Positions 1 to 11,418 of a stretch of 64,000 bases of DNA are shown here, one piece after another (within the stretch, counting starts at the first letter, position 1; each line of letters begins with the position of its first letter). The notes below the pieces were generated by a model. That model was given only the letters and a program-made list of their open reading frames with translations, did not search any database and was not told the DNA's origin. Source of the DNA: Psococerastis gibbosa (lineage: Eukaryota > Arthropoda > Insecta > Psocodea > Psocidae). Made by a program: the position numbers and the translations under genes. Location of the stretch: contig OZ020484.1 in assembly GCA_963971405.1 (NCBI GenBank), forward strand, positions 42,368,770 through 42,432,769, given 5' to 3'.

Positions 1-62
1 TCTTTGGGGGTTTAGAATCTCTCATTCTCGTTCAAATCATTATTATTACCCGCATATTGCTG

Positions 63-270
63 ATAAATAAATAAATAAATAAATAAGGACTTCTTTGCTC
101 TATTACTAAGCCAACCTAGCGGAGTTAGGGCTATAAAGCCCTCTCTTACTTTCAACTAGGAAAGCCCGGGACCGCCTGCTTTACATGCCCTCCGAAGCAT
201 GGCCAGAAAATGTAGGAAATATAGGACTCGGGTGAAAGTCAGAGTCCGTACCACTACTCTACATGTCCTG
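63..270 (-). mobile_element. SINE family 1 copy lacking the B box
   Basis: The body and AAATAAATAAAT tail match family 1. A 16-base deletion removes the bases between GACTCG and GGTGAAAG that carry the B box in other copies, so this copy probably cannot be transcribed by pol III. Confidence 0.82.
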
Positions 271-443
271 ACGATGATTTTAATAAATTACAAACCCACA
301 AATATTATAACAATCAAACGATTTACCGTATTAAAGGGATTAATAATATGTAAAGTAGGTACAGTATTTAGGCCTATCTAAAGTCATAGAAAGAGCATTA
401 GTTTTGCATGTGGTTAACAAGGTTTTTTTCAGGAGAATGCACA

Positions 444-573
444 TTTAAAACACGAAGAGGGTGAAAACCGAACTACTTATGGGAGGGATTGGCCCAGCTC
501 TACTATGCGGCACGGCGTCAAATGGCCTACCAGCCAAGGACGGGCGTTGGCTGAAGATGAAGAAGAATATAAG
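444..573 (+). pseudogene. LINE ORF2 C-terminal remnant
   Basis: The frame reads GLAQLYYAARRQMAYQPRTG, then VG and a stop. A related end (SARHQMADMPRVGVG) occurs at 2648-2712, so the pair looks like two remnants of one LINE family's 3' end. Confidence 0.45.
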
Positions 574-632
574 ATAGAAGACTGGGGCACCATTGACGGT
601 CTAGGCCGATGGTAAGGGTCTCTATCCTTTCT

Positions 633-790
633 ATATTGCAGCATTATATGGTATATAATACTGGCATTAAACTAACTTAGGTTGAAGAGGCAGCCTTCTC
701 GTTATAGCCGAAATTAGGCTTAGAAAAATTTGGACTTGGCGGGATTCGAACACACGATCTATGCACACCCGAATATCTCGCCTAACTACC
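633..790 (-). mobile_element. SINE family 2 copy
   Basis: The tail ATTGCAGCATTATATGGTAT, the central GAAGAGGCAGCCTTCTCG and the B-box complement GGCGGGATTCGAACAC are present. The head beyond 775 is divergent. Confidence 0.75.
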
Positions 791-1319
791 TTTCCATTTG
801 GGATGTTATGGTCAACAACATTGCCTGCTGCCTCATCCTTCTGCCTTCTCCACCCGTTACGGTTGAGTTGACCCAGACCAGACAAACGTCTACTGGGAAT
901 ATAGCGTGGGGGGGGGGGGGATATCTTATATAGTGATAATAAACCTTCCAAGTAACAATTACAATTTTGACATTGCACGCGGAACTTTTCAAAAAATTTC
1001 TCATAGAACCAACTAAAAAGTAAAGAAAAAGTTTATCCAAGAGTTTTCAAAGTACGACAACAATACTAGCGGGGAATTTCGTCGCATAATAGCAGCTGGG
1101 TATTTAGTTGGAAAGTATACATTTTCTCAATAACACTTGACTCATGGGTAGAATTATTTGAAAAGGCTTTTTAGAAAGTAGTTTGCTCGTTAATAAATTA
1201 GGTGATTAATCTTGTGAACTGGCTTGGGGTATTTCCATGACTCTCTAACTAATACCTTCAGAAGAGAACAGGCCTTCATTTAGGTCCGAGTTTACTCGAA
1301 CATGCTTTCCAATTTATCA

Positions 1320-2175
1320 AGTAGTAGCTAGAGAAAATGAGTGATTTCTTGGTAAATAATTTTCCTATAGTTAAATTTCGGGCATCTCGGGGGGGGGGGG
1401 TGTTGTCCACCTGACGTCACTGGAGGTTAGGTAAATTCTAGATAGGTCAGACCAACAAATTACCACACAGCAATAATGGCAGGGCACGCAATGCATTTGG
1501 CCGTGAATTTTCTATCATTTTTTCAAAAACATTTTTTTTGCACAAAACCAAATATTTTTTTTGGGAAAGCAATCTGTCCGGTTTCGTTACTCAATTTAAC
1601 ACCTAAAACATGCCTGAAGGTAGAAATCATCGATGGAAAGGTTTCACAGAAAAATTATTTCTTAGTCATTTTTCATTAAAATTTAGTTATTTTTATTTTT
1701 TTACCCCCAGAAGCAAACAATCAAGGGGCAAGCGACCCCCCGCATGTTGTCAACAGTAATAACGACTACAATACATGTGAATTTAAAAGAAATCGTTGGA
1801 GCCGTTTTGGATAAATAATTTTTTTAGGCGTTTTTTTTTTGAGTTTTTGAAAATAAAACCCCCCCAAATTGAGATGGCCCAATAAATAATAAAATGGTCC
1901 CGAGGTATGATTTTTGTGAACCTACATGTCGAATACGGGGGGGGGGGTGTCCACCTGGCGTCACTGGAGGTGAGGTAAATTCTAGATAGGTCAGACCAAC
2001 AAATTACTAAAATACAAATTACAAAAATAATAATGGCAAGGCGACAGAGCGACAGACATTTCGTAAAAACCACTATTTTGGGTTCCTGGGACCTCAAAAC
2101 GTGTAAATCCGTTGAAATCTCGGAATCGAAAATTTCGACCATCACAAAGCTTTCCTTATACTACGTACAAATTGG
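1320..2175. repeat. Dispersed repeat X, copy with internal duplication
   Basis: A copy of a repeat of about 800 bp also present at 19855-20660 (inverse orientation) and 35843-36760 (interrupted), with partial copies at 12246-12440, 13395-13490 and 54930-55030. One boundary is AAAGCTTTCCTTATACTA. Here the segment starting GTCCACCTGACGTCACTGGA appears twice (about 1403-1464 and 1946-2010), each after a G run. No terminal repeats or coding domain were recognised, so its class is unknown. Confidence 0.75.
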
Positions 2176-2647
2176 AAAGAAAAAAACACCTTATAGTACG
2201 GTAGGTGAAATAAAGGGGATACGAAGGCAGCCTCCTCGAATGATCTTTTCCAACGATCGGGCATCCCCTGGGAACGTCGGGACTCCATGTTCCGACGGCC
2301 AATGCCTTCTCCACCAGGTGGAACAACACGAACGTGTTCCGCCTGGACACGTTAAGTAAGTAAGTAAGTATGTGAAATAGTCCTCGACCAATTGACGGGA
2401 CTCAAGTATTAAATTAACTGAAAAAGAAAACATAAATCTACCTATTGTATATTGGGGTAATATACAGTCAATCTTAGAGCAAGACCGTATCAAGAATTTT
2501 GTTTCTAAGGGCGAGGCTTGCAATAAACAAACGTTTTTTCGCAATAATTTACAGCAACTTAGCCGTTTTAACTTAATATTGTTTTGATTAATTATCACTA
2601 AGACCTTGCCCTGGATTTCTGCATACGTATTTTGTTGTATTATTAAT

Positions 2648-2725
2648 CGCACGTGCTACTGGTCAGCGCGTCACCAAATGGCCGACATGCCAAGGGTGGG
2701 CGTTGGCTAATAGGTAAGTAAGCAT
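2648..2725 (+). pseudogene. LINE ORF2 C-terminal remnant, second copy
   Basis: WSARHQMADMPRVGVG is followed by a stop and a TAGGTAAGTAAG tail. It matches the remnant at 444-573. The tail resembles the AAGT repeats that end another retroposon-like stretch at 2350-2370. Confidence 0.42.
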
Positions 2726-3151
2726 TATTAATGAATATTGTGTGCTTGACTGCTCCCCTCAATACTTGTGGCTGCCCACATTTGGTTCGTTGATTGGTCT
2801 GCACCAGTTTCAGAGGTGACATCTAAAGTGTCTGGAGATTTGGCTTAAGGAAACGCTTTAGAAACATAGTGCGGGTGGGAAACTTTTCCAACATTTCCCA
2901 ACTTTTCACCTGAAACATTTGCGGCACATAATTTCCTCAAAATGTCGGGTTTCAAAATTTAACTACCTCCTCTTAATTATACTGTATAATTTCAGCAATT
3001 GGCGACCCCTTCTCAAAATGTTCTTTTCAGAATAGTATTTTAGGGGCATGGATTTATTTTGAACCAGCCCCGTGCTTACTGGCGCAATTCGCCGCTTCAC
3101 ATCATTTTTTTTACAGGGTCAGGACCCCGAACGCGGTTCACTCTGGTTTTA

Positions 3152-3532
3152 GGTGCCCATTCCACCTACCGGCTAGGGCTAAATACAAATACGGTGACGT
3201 GGTAGCAGACATTCAAGACTTAGGTCGCGTTCCACCGACCTCGCATTGCAGAATACAAATGACATTGACGGAAATTAATTTTTCTTTTTATAGAAATCTA
3301 TTAAAATGTTTGTACTTAACATATCCCATGACGCCATTTTTTAATTTTAGTTTGTTTGTTTGTGATTTTACTGTATGATCATTGATCAATTTTAACTATG
3401 GCATAGAGGGAAATAAACATTTCCGTCAATTCTGCAATGCGAGGTCGGTGGAAACCCCGCCTAAGTCTTGAATGTCTGCTACCACGTCACTGTTTTTGTA
3501 AATAGCCCTAGCCGGTCGGTGGAATGGGCGCC
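3152..3532. mobile_element. Composite palindromic MITE (family A), TTA target duplication
   Basis: A 381-bp element with terminal inverted repeats GGTGCCCATTCCACC / GGTGGAATGGGCGCC, flanked by TTA (3149-3151 and 3533-3535). The 3-bp TWA duplication and GGC-start ends point to PIF/Harbinger. The inner part, from CCGACCTCGCATTGCAG on, is a second palindromic MITE at the centre of the first. No coding capacity. Confidence 0.87.
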
Positions 3533-3737
3533 TTATACAATGATACCAGGGGACTATTAGGGTAGTCGAATATTTGGTTGTACGATATATTTCAGTACGT
3601 TACATCGACGTTCGATTCTCGAATCACGGGTTCAAGTCCCGTCTTGTCCAGATTTTTCTCGCTTTGCAAACAATAACAAACTAAAATTAAGCAATGTCGT
3701 TTGGATATGATAAATAATTGCAATCAATTTCTTGATA

Positions 3738-3900
3738 GGGCGCCCATTCGACATACGTCAATCGTCAATGAAAAATTGAAAAATGACGTCAAAATGACGT
3801 AACTTGACGTGGTAACAGAATTTTTAGTATGTCTTTAATATCTGCTAAAACGTCATTTTTCAATTTTTCATTGACGATTGACGTATGTGGAATGGGCCCC
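3738..3900. mobile_element. Small palindromic MITE (family B)
   Basis: Terminal repeats with CATACGTCAATCGTCAATGA are paired with their complement. The centre carries a degraded CAGACATT-type motif shared with the outer arms of family A. Ends begin GGCGCCCATTC and GAATGGGCCCC-like. Right flank TAA, left flank ATA. Confidence 0.75.
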
Positions 3901-4194
3901 TAAGAAACGAATTATTTCATAATTTAAATCATAAAATTTCTTGTAGATTTTAAAATTAAAAGAAAGACGGTGGGCAAACTTACGAAATTGGAAAAAAATG
4001 TAAACAAAAATGGTCAATTATGGAAGATAAGTGGAATGAGGTGTAAAAATATAAATGCAACATTGATGATTTTCCGTCAGTGACATTATCAAAATTGAAG
4101 AAAAATTGACAAATGGAATAGCCGCCTTAGCGATAAAAGAGTTTGACAATGAAATATCACAAACTTCACTATTGTCATTTTGAAGCCTCTATTA

Positions 4195-4324
4195 GGCGGA
4201 GTTTCCACATACGTCAATCGTCAATGAGAAATGTGAAATTGAAGGTTTAGCAGACATTAAAGACATACTAAAAAAACTAAAACTATATTTCTCATTGACG
4301 ATTGACGCATGTGGAAACACCGCC
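4195..4324. mobile_element. Small palindromic MITE (family B)
   Basis: 130 bp from GGCGGAGTTTCCACATACG to GTGGAAACACCGCC, flanked by TTA and TAA. The inverted arms contain CGTCAATCGTCAATGAGAAA. No coding capacity. Confidence 0.82.
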
Positions 4325-4482
4325 TAAGAATCAACACAAGATTCAAAGACCAGTTCACACACGAAACCACATGTGACTGTGCCAGCGTTGTCAATTAAAT
4401 GACTATATTATTCGGATTGCCATAGAGAAATATTTATAACACTGCAATTAACATTGATAATAAATTCGTTTAACTTATACAA

Positions 4483-4864
4483 GAGTGTACAGGCCGTAGG
4501 AAAGTGGCAGCCCGAAATTTTTATTTTTTATTTTTTATTCAATTAACTAAGCATGTTACTAAAGATTTGGCTCATCAAAGTTGTAGAACGTAGAAGACTA
4601 CTTCATGCATCATATAATAAGGTATTTTAAGTTTTCGAAATTGTAGTTTTTTTTTAAATCGATTATACGTGAAAAGCCATTGTTTATAAAATATTTATGA
4701 AAAAACTACAAATTTTGAAAATTAAAAATATCTTATAATATGATGCATGAAGTAGTCTTCTACAAGTTTGATGAGCCAAATCTTTAATAACATGCTTAGT
4801 TAATTAAATAAAAAATAAAAAGTATAAAATTTCGGGCTGCCAATTTCCTATGGGAAATGCACTC
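4483..4864. mobile_element. Palindromic MITE (family C)
   Basis: 382 bp with ends GAGTGTACAGGCC and GCACTC. Arms carry AAGATTTGGCTCATCAAAGT and its inverted copy. TTAA on the right, ACAA on the left. Confidence 0.82.
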
Positions 4865-5130
4865 TTAACATTGATAATAAATTGGTATACATATATTGAT
4901 TTCTGGTAAATCTCCATTCCCAGCTGATTAAGACGTGTTGATTGTGCGGTGACCGTGAGGCCCGCAGTTTCCCAGTTGATATTAATTAAAATCGATATAC
5001 CGCGGCCACGAAACCGATTAGTTAGCGTGTGGCATGCCCGGGCACAAAATTAAACTGTTGTACGGACATGTTCAACTGCATTTTTGAGGTCACCGTTTCT
5101 TTCTTCCCAATACAATATGCCACGTGATAA

Positions 5131-5318
5131 TACATTGCAGTACGGTATTACATATGGTAGGTGTATACTGTATAACACTGGCGTTAAAATAAATTTTCAT
5201 TAAATTAACTTTTTTGTTGAAATTAGACGATTTATAAAAACCTGGACTTGGCGGAATTCGGACCCATGATCGTGGCATAACCAGGGCGTTGTCTTAACCG
5301 CTGGATCACAAGCCCCAT
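5131..5318 (-). mobile_element. SINE family 2 copy
   Basis: This is the reverse complement of the family layout: a CATTGCAGTA end, CTGGCGTTAAAATAAATT, then CTTGGCGGAATTCGGACCC (B box) and the A-box region near 5300. Confidence 0.78.
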
Positions 5319-5319
5319 G

Positions 5320-6717
5320 GTGGTTAAGATGCATATGTTTAGCCCTGGGAAGGGACGCGCTCCTAATGGATCCGACACTGATATTACGAGAAGTAAATCA
5401 TGAATGACCATAAGAGATATTATGCCTGAACAAGCTAAAGATACCAGATGAAGATAAAGTGAAAGATACTTTCAAGTCTACCATAACAGTAGCCAAGAGG
5501 TGCTGGTCACAAGAACGGATGCAGGGGGGGATGCAGGGGGGGGGGGGTTGCAAGGGGGATGCAGGGGGTACCTTCCTCCCAAATTTTTTTTAAGTATGTT
5601 GGAATAAGTCAGTTCATTACATTATAATATAATTTAATCGATACTAAGTTTATTCTATCATCACTACCCCCCCCCCCCCTCTCAAATAAAAAATGGACTG
5701 GTTCCGTCCCTCCCGGGTTAGTAACGACCACAAAGTCTTGTAAATGAAAGTGCTGAAGAAACTTTCTTCTACGGGGTACGTGACCCCGTTTACCACAGAC
5801 AGTTACCTACTGTATACAATCAATATTGCTTGTGAAATGCCCCAAAAATCCCAGTCCGTCATTAAGGAATACTGTTTTGAGGAACAAAGCAGCAGTAATA
5901 TCATAATAGGAGGTTTATAATAAGCATATGCCAGAACGTACCCCAAAAAGCATAGAGCAAGAGATAATATAATACGAAGAGAAGCATAATATTGTAATGC
6001 TATGTAATTTCAACGTACTATATACAATGTTTTGGGACCGTGAAATTAGGTGTCGCAGCGGTGAAATTTCACGAAAAACAAACGGCCGCGCGCAAACTGG
6101 GCGATTTATCGTTTCATTACCACCTTGCCAGCAGCCACCCCTAACTGACTTAGCAAACATACAGCACATACAAGGGCTGCTTTCGAATTTAACCGCGCGA
6201 TGCTATCCCACCACTTGTGCCACCACCCCCCCTCCCCACCCCCCCGGAATGTCCCTCAAGCGAATTTGTTACGACGGCCGCGGGGGTAAGCGCATTGCAG
6301 ACATTGTATTTCAGCACTCAATTAAATACCTGATTTTTATAAAAACATTTTTCTACTGTGACGTCAAGTTCAACAGGGTATATTAACTATATTTTGCCAA
6401 CAGTGTACTGAAAAGTAACTTTCAATTATAATTTGACAGGCTACGATCGTGCTGGTAATCAGTGGGCCACCAGATCAATCCATGGACACTTGAGGCCCCC
6501 GAAAATTCCGGCCACCACAAACGAGCTTTTTTTAAAAAAATAAAAATAAATTAAAATTGTAAATCAATTTCCAAACAAAGTTTTGAAACTGGCGGGAAAT
6601 TAAACGTTTTTTTTTTTTTTGCTGCAAAGTTGGTAGAAAAATTCATACCCACGGCCCCCACAGGAGTAAATCAGGCACTGCAGTTAATGGGAACGCCCAG
6701 TTAAAACACTAATATAA
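5320..6717. other. No recognised feature
   Basis: It lies downstream of the TIA-1/Rox8 exon at 6724. It contains poly-G near 5521-5565 and poly-C near 5667, and a CCCCCCCTCCCCACCCCCCC patch near 6225-6245. The next exon of the gene was looked for here without success. Confidence 0.6.
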
Positions 6718-6723
6718 ACTTAC

Positions 6724-6826
6724 CATCTGCCTTCGTAGCCGGAGGTTTTCTCGTCGCCCAATTGGTTCGAATGCTTCGTCCTCCTAGCCACCTCCCGTTC
6801 ATCGCCGCAATTGCACTTTCCGCCTC
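6724..6826 (-). CDS. Rox8/TIA1: TIA-1/Rox8 exon: C-terminal half of RRM2
   Basis: This internal exon encodes the end of the second RNA-recognition motif of a TIA-1/TIAR/Rox8-type RNA-binding protein. TIA proteins bind U-rich RNA and act in alternative splicing and stress-granule translational silencing. Visible residues are [20 protein letters not shown] followed by [14 protein letters not shown]. The helix-2 pattern ([21 protein letters not shown]) is the signature of TIA-family RRM2 and its exit linker. The acceptor is TTCTTCCAG just above 6826 and the donor is GTAAGT at 6723-6718. The exon starts in phase 0, matching the preceding exon, and ends with one base of a split codon. The next exon (linker and RRM3) should lie below 6700 but was not found. 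The assignment to the family is firm. The choice of Rox8 over a vertebrate name rests on likely arthropod origin. Confidence 0.93.
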
Positions 6827-7869
6827 CTGGAAGAACCAATGAACATTTAGAGCGGACAATATAATTACAAAGGCTTTCATGGCCGGAGTTACGTAACGAA
6901 GCTGTAGAATCCGGGATGAGAGGCCGTGGTCATTCTGAAAGCGCACTTCCAAACGTTTTGTTTGCGGTCGACATCTTCTGTGGAAATCTGCGTATCAGAT
7001 TGATTTTAGTGCTTCGTCACATGTAGGGCGGAAGTCTGGCTAAGGAATACTGTACGGCAGTTGAAAGATAGTGGTGCAGTTCAGTATTATTTACAGATAA
7101 TTTCCAAGCGACGATGGGAACGGGTTTTGAGGCAAGTTAAGACCCAATCGGAGTCCCCCATCTCCAGTAGGACACCAATTCACCATGTTTTTTTTTTTGT
7201 AATAAGTCGAAATTCTGAGTAAATATTTATTGTAGGGCTAGAAACATATTTTAGACTTTAGAAGAAATATTTCTGGACATTTTGATAGGTACATGATATG
7301 TGGCCGTCACACTAACACCGATTGGCCACAATGTCCAATCTCTGGATTTCCTGTATATTGATTGAACTCTATAGCTGCGCTATCAATGAGTTTTGTAATT
7401 TAATAAAAGAGAAGAAAAAATGTTTCTCTGCCATTTGATATCCAGCATAGTGTGTGACCGTTTGATCAAAACTTCCAAAACCGAGGCCTACTAATAGGTG
7501 TTTGTGTTGGGACGTCGGTGAGGAGGAGCCATTCAGCTGGGACATACTATACCTAAATATATATTAATTTGTAAAGGAACAATTCTTCTAATGTTTTATA
7601 TTATGGCTCTGCGATTTCCCGTTAAATTTCTAAAAAAAAAGGATAATGGGGGGTAAGATTTACTCTTAATTAAGGTGACTCCTCAAAAATACGTTACACA
7701 AATGCACAACATGGTTAACATAAAAAAAGACTTTATAGTCTTATTGTTCGCCATTTGTATGGCAATAAAGTCGTTTATTCATTTATTCATTCATTCACAA
7801 CGCCATAAATTTTACAGCTACATTAAAAAAAGGAAAAAGTTTGATTGCATCGGTTCTATTCAATTCTTA

Positions 7870-8060
7870 CAATTGACATCCAGTCGGAAGCAAGGCCACA
7901 AGGAAGAAGACCCATCGGCAGAGCGAGGACAACCCTCGAGGAAAGGATTGAACAACTCGCCGGAGTTAACGTTGAGATCAGGAAATAGGTTCGGGGCGAA
8001 GCCCCCCCCCCCCCCCCCCACGCTGCGCACGCGACATTAAGGGGAAGAAGAAGAAGACAT
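7870..8060 (+). repeat. Doubtful LINE tail remnant with a long C run
   Basis: The frame reads SEARPQGRRPIGRARTTLEE, suggestive of the GRP..R..W tail seen in non-LTR ORF2 proteins. It runs into a C homopolymer near 7999-8015 and ends in GAAGAAGAAGAAG. The key tryptophans are missing, so this may be chance. Confidence 0.3.
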
Positions 8061-8374
8061 CCAGCGAAAGGGAGTAAATGGTGAAAACTTATTGACGAGT
8101 ATCTTTTGAACGGCGATAAGGAATAAAAACTTTCCAAACTAGACCGGAAATGGAAAAACTGAAACGGGCAAGTGACGTAAACCACAATGTAAAGACGCTT
8201 CGAGAGGCTTATTTTTTTAATGAAGAAGATGCATATTCGTCATAGTCTGGATAAGAATAATTTCCTTCGTGGCATTATTCCTGACTTAATGTCAGCTACT
8301 TACAATGTGAAAGATACGAAGGCCTCTCATTGTGAATAAAATAACTTTGTTAAGTTTTAAGTCACACAGGTTTT

Positions 8375-8700
8375 TTTTTCCAACGCCTGCTTTCAGTATT
8401 TCTGCTTGAAGCAACCCTCTCAGATGGCAGGGGGGGTGAGTCTGTTTATTAACTAGAGGCACCCTAAGGGCAGACTCCTTCACCTCGGGGATAAAGGAAT
8501 TTGACTGACAAGGTGGACCTCCTGATTATAGTGGATTCCGAACTACTTGGGGATCATAGTAAAGTCACACGATTAATCCGGAGAGGACCAGGAGTTGACA
8601 CGCACTGGTATAGTCTCAGCATGTTATCATGTCCCATCATGTTCCCCTGACAACGCTGTGCACACTACCAATTTTGCTGCAGTTTGGAACAGGGGCTTTT
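8375..8700 (-). repeat. Dispersed repeat Y, intronic copy
   Basis: Reverse copy; lacks the GCCAACGGCC end. Confidence 0.65.
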
Positions 8701-8952
8701 TTGGTGGATTCAACTTGGTTCTTGGCCTAAAAATAATTAGATTACACAAGTGGGTTTATACAAAATTAATTACTTAACGATTATTTGGGTTTTACTAATT
8801 CGGGTTGTTATAACAAGTTTTTCTAAAACTCAAAGTTTTTGTTATTTTTTGTTTATTGGTATGGCCGTTGGCGTTAAGAACACAGGTTGTATACCTACTA
8901 TGTTATATGCCCTGTAGAGAAGTAAACCTTTAGTATAATGTATAATACTTAC

Positions 8953-9028
8953 CGATTTTTTAATAAAGGAGACGAAGCCATAGCCCTTGGATTTTAATGT
9001 CTGAGCGTCTCGAACAACTCTCGAGTCC
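8953..9028 (-). CDS. Rox8/TIA1: TIA-1/Rox8 exon: central RRM2 with RNP1
   Basis: This 76-bp exon encodes the middle of RRM2. Residues read SDSRVVRDAQTLKSKGYGFV followed by SFIKKS, with the first S split across the previous junction. KGYGFVSF is the RNP1 octamer, whose aromatic residues stack on RNA bases; RVVRD..T.KSKGYGFVSF is characteristic of TIA1/TIAR/Rox8. The acceptor is TTTTTCAG and the donor is GTAAGT at 8952-8947. One leading base completes the codon begun by the exon at 15725-15812, then 25 full codons follow, leaving phase 0 for the exon at 6724-6826. There are no frame disruptions. The exon is embedded in repeat-rich intronic DNA. Confidence 0.95.
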
Positions 9029-9758
9029 CTGAAAAACCAACATCCGCATAAATCACAAACCAAGTAAAATTAATTCTCCATCCACCCGGCCCAGCCCTCT
9101 CTTTTACTTCATGCATGAATTATTTCAAATAAATTGCATCGTGAATTTTGAATCAAATTACGCTTAACTAAGGAGCAAAATTTGTTCTAGAACGTTCCGC
9201 GTGCTTCCTAGTGGAAATTCCATTCTTTGTTAGAAATGCCGGTTTTTTTATTTTCTTTTGCTCGATTAGGTGATTTATATATGTTACAGGGCATATCTAA
9301 CAGAGTTTCTTGAAGTCTGACACTTAAATTTTCTAGAAATTACAGAGTTTCATAGCGATACTAGTCTTCAAAGTAACTGAGCTTCAAAGCCATGCCTTAT
9401 AGTCTCAGAGACAAAGACGCCAAAATTCCAAAGCTGTACTTCCTCGTGTTGATGATGGAAATGCGTACTGGCAACTGAACAGATAGTAGATCGAGTTTGA
9501 GCCGAGATAAACACAGCCTTCTCTGTAAACGGCACTCTCTTGTCCTCGTATTGGGAGACTAGTCCCGAAGGTGGAGGAACTCAATGATGGGTCAACGGCA
9601 GAAGGCAACCGGTAACCACGGCATTGCAATGCCCTAGTATAGGCACCATGACTACTATTGCCATGGTGATCGCTAATCTTGGACAGAAGAGGCATTCAAA
9701 GAAGAAGTGGTGCTACTGCAAATGGTCACCTTCCCAATATCGTACTACAACATATTAA

Positions 9759-10439
9759 GGCTAATCCGGAGAATTTTGACCTTGAACGTTGAGCGTTGAA
9801 TACATAGAAATATAATAGAACTGGAACGGCGGGAGCCATAATATGCCTTACGAGGCACCCGTTAATCATAAGCCAATTATCAGAGATAAGTACCAACGCA
9901 GAAAATATCGAAGTCTTACACACTGCAGCATAGCAAAGCGGATATCTGGACCCAGTCAAAAACTCTGTAGTTTAGTAGTTAGCTTGTGCAGGCTACACTA
10001 GCAGCCATATTGATAACGGTCTCTAGCCACAGGATGGTTCAATATCCATTTTATAAACAAAGCCCCGCGTCGCGTACCTGTTCCGTATTTCACTTTTTAT
10101 TATTTCAAATAATTGCAGTGTTACCTATTGCTGGCGCTTTACTGTCAAATTAAGTGTTCATATTTCAAGGCATATGCATTTAATTACAAAAGTTGGAGGT
10201 TTTTCTTCCCTGTGGGGCACGTAAAAATGTTCTAAGAGGTATGTTTTTAAATGCTTCATGCACAAATTTGAGACCTATGGTAATAGTAATTTTAGTTTGA
10301 CTTGATAGCGTAAGCATGTCTACGCGTATACTACTCCCTCCTATCGATTATTACTACGCCCCTGCGGTTTAAAACGTGTATTAGGAACCCCCTGCAAAGT
10401 CATTTCCAGGCCAGTCACGTGACCCCCTCCGGTTTGGCC
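9759..10439 (-). mobile_element. TTAA-flanked inverted-repeat element (family Z)
   Basis: 681 bp with ends GGCTAATCCGGAG / CTCCGGTTTGGCC, flanked by TTAA at 9755-9758 and 10440-10443. The same element lies in the opposite orientation at 58447-59167. A TTAA target suggests piggyBac-like or another TTAA-specific transposase. A short open frame (MPYEAPVNHKPIIRDKY...) is shared by both copies but has no recognised domain. Confidence 0.8.
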
Positions 10440-11418
10440 TTAACATTCTGTGCAATGCTACAATATGCTACACAAGGGCCAAGGCCTATATTTCATTATT
10501 CACCTGACCCCTAGCTCTATATTTTGTTTACATATTAGCATACATTCAGTTGGAAAGTCACCATAAAAGACCTGTACTATATGAAACGTTAAAGGAGTCT
10601 AAAAAGTTGCAGACATAGAAAAAAAGAAATAAGAAATTCTGAGTTGACACACTAGACAGAATGTGAGTGACGGCAAGCAGATCAATCGTATTGGATTCGA
10701 TGGCAGTTCCTCTCGAAAGCGAAAGCTCGCAAAGCCAATTTTACATCGGGACTTCCCCTATTTAATATAAAAGGGCGAACGGAAGTGGAGAGGGAAGTAT
10801 AGGCGAGGGGGTGGGGGTATTAAGCCTTTGAATGGAAAACAGAACCGTCAGTTCTGTTAAAGAGATTTTGCTGAAAAAAGCGTTCCTGAATATTTAACCA
10901 GGTATTTATAACCTTGAGGTGGAGCGTTTTCTTTCGGGGAAATGGAAACAGTGGTGGGTTTTAATAAATTTTAAGGGGAGGATGTCGATGTAAGGTGCAG
11001 ATGTGTAAGTAGTCCAGTTGATTAGACGTTCGACTAATTTGAGGGTCGAAGCAACCGAAATAAGAGACAGAGGAAGCCTTATAAGTGTAAAAATCAAATA
11101 TACGATCGTATATCGTATATCGTATCATGAAATATCAATCGTAGAGTTGTAAAAATATCAGGACAAACAGGAAAAACCTGTCTGCGTCTACTCGAATATA
11201 TGCTTTCATATAAATAATAAATACATATATAATGTACGTATATTTTTGTTAAATTATACATAATCAAGACAAGTATTGAACAAGTAATCGACAAGAAAGT
11301 AAAAAGTAAAATCGTCAAAATATCGTCAAAATAAGGTTTTACTGTCATTGTAATTTTTGAAATTTTGCTAGTGCCTCAGTGACAGTGTTGATAGCTTTCT
11401 CTAAGAGATGGTCTCTAA

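Larger units (their letters stand above)
6827..8952 (-). other. Intron within TIA-1/Rox8 RRM2 (about 2.1 kb)
   Basis: This is DNA between two in-phase exons. It holds a short-tandem T/A-rich stretch near 7770-7800, a 17-base C run near 7999-8015, a doubtful LINE scrap near 7870-8060, and a copy of dispersed repeat family Y at about 8375-8700. No other gene is seen. Confidence 0.85.

Noticed and set aside
2191-2652. 153-codon minus-strand open frame
   Set aside because: It overlaps a retroposon-like AAGT tail and repeat X, has no domain and looks like a chance frame.
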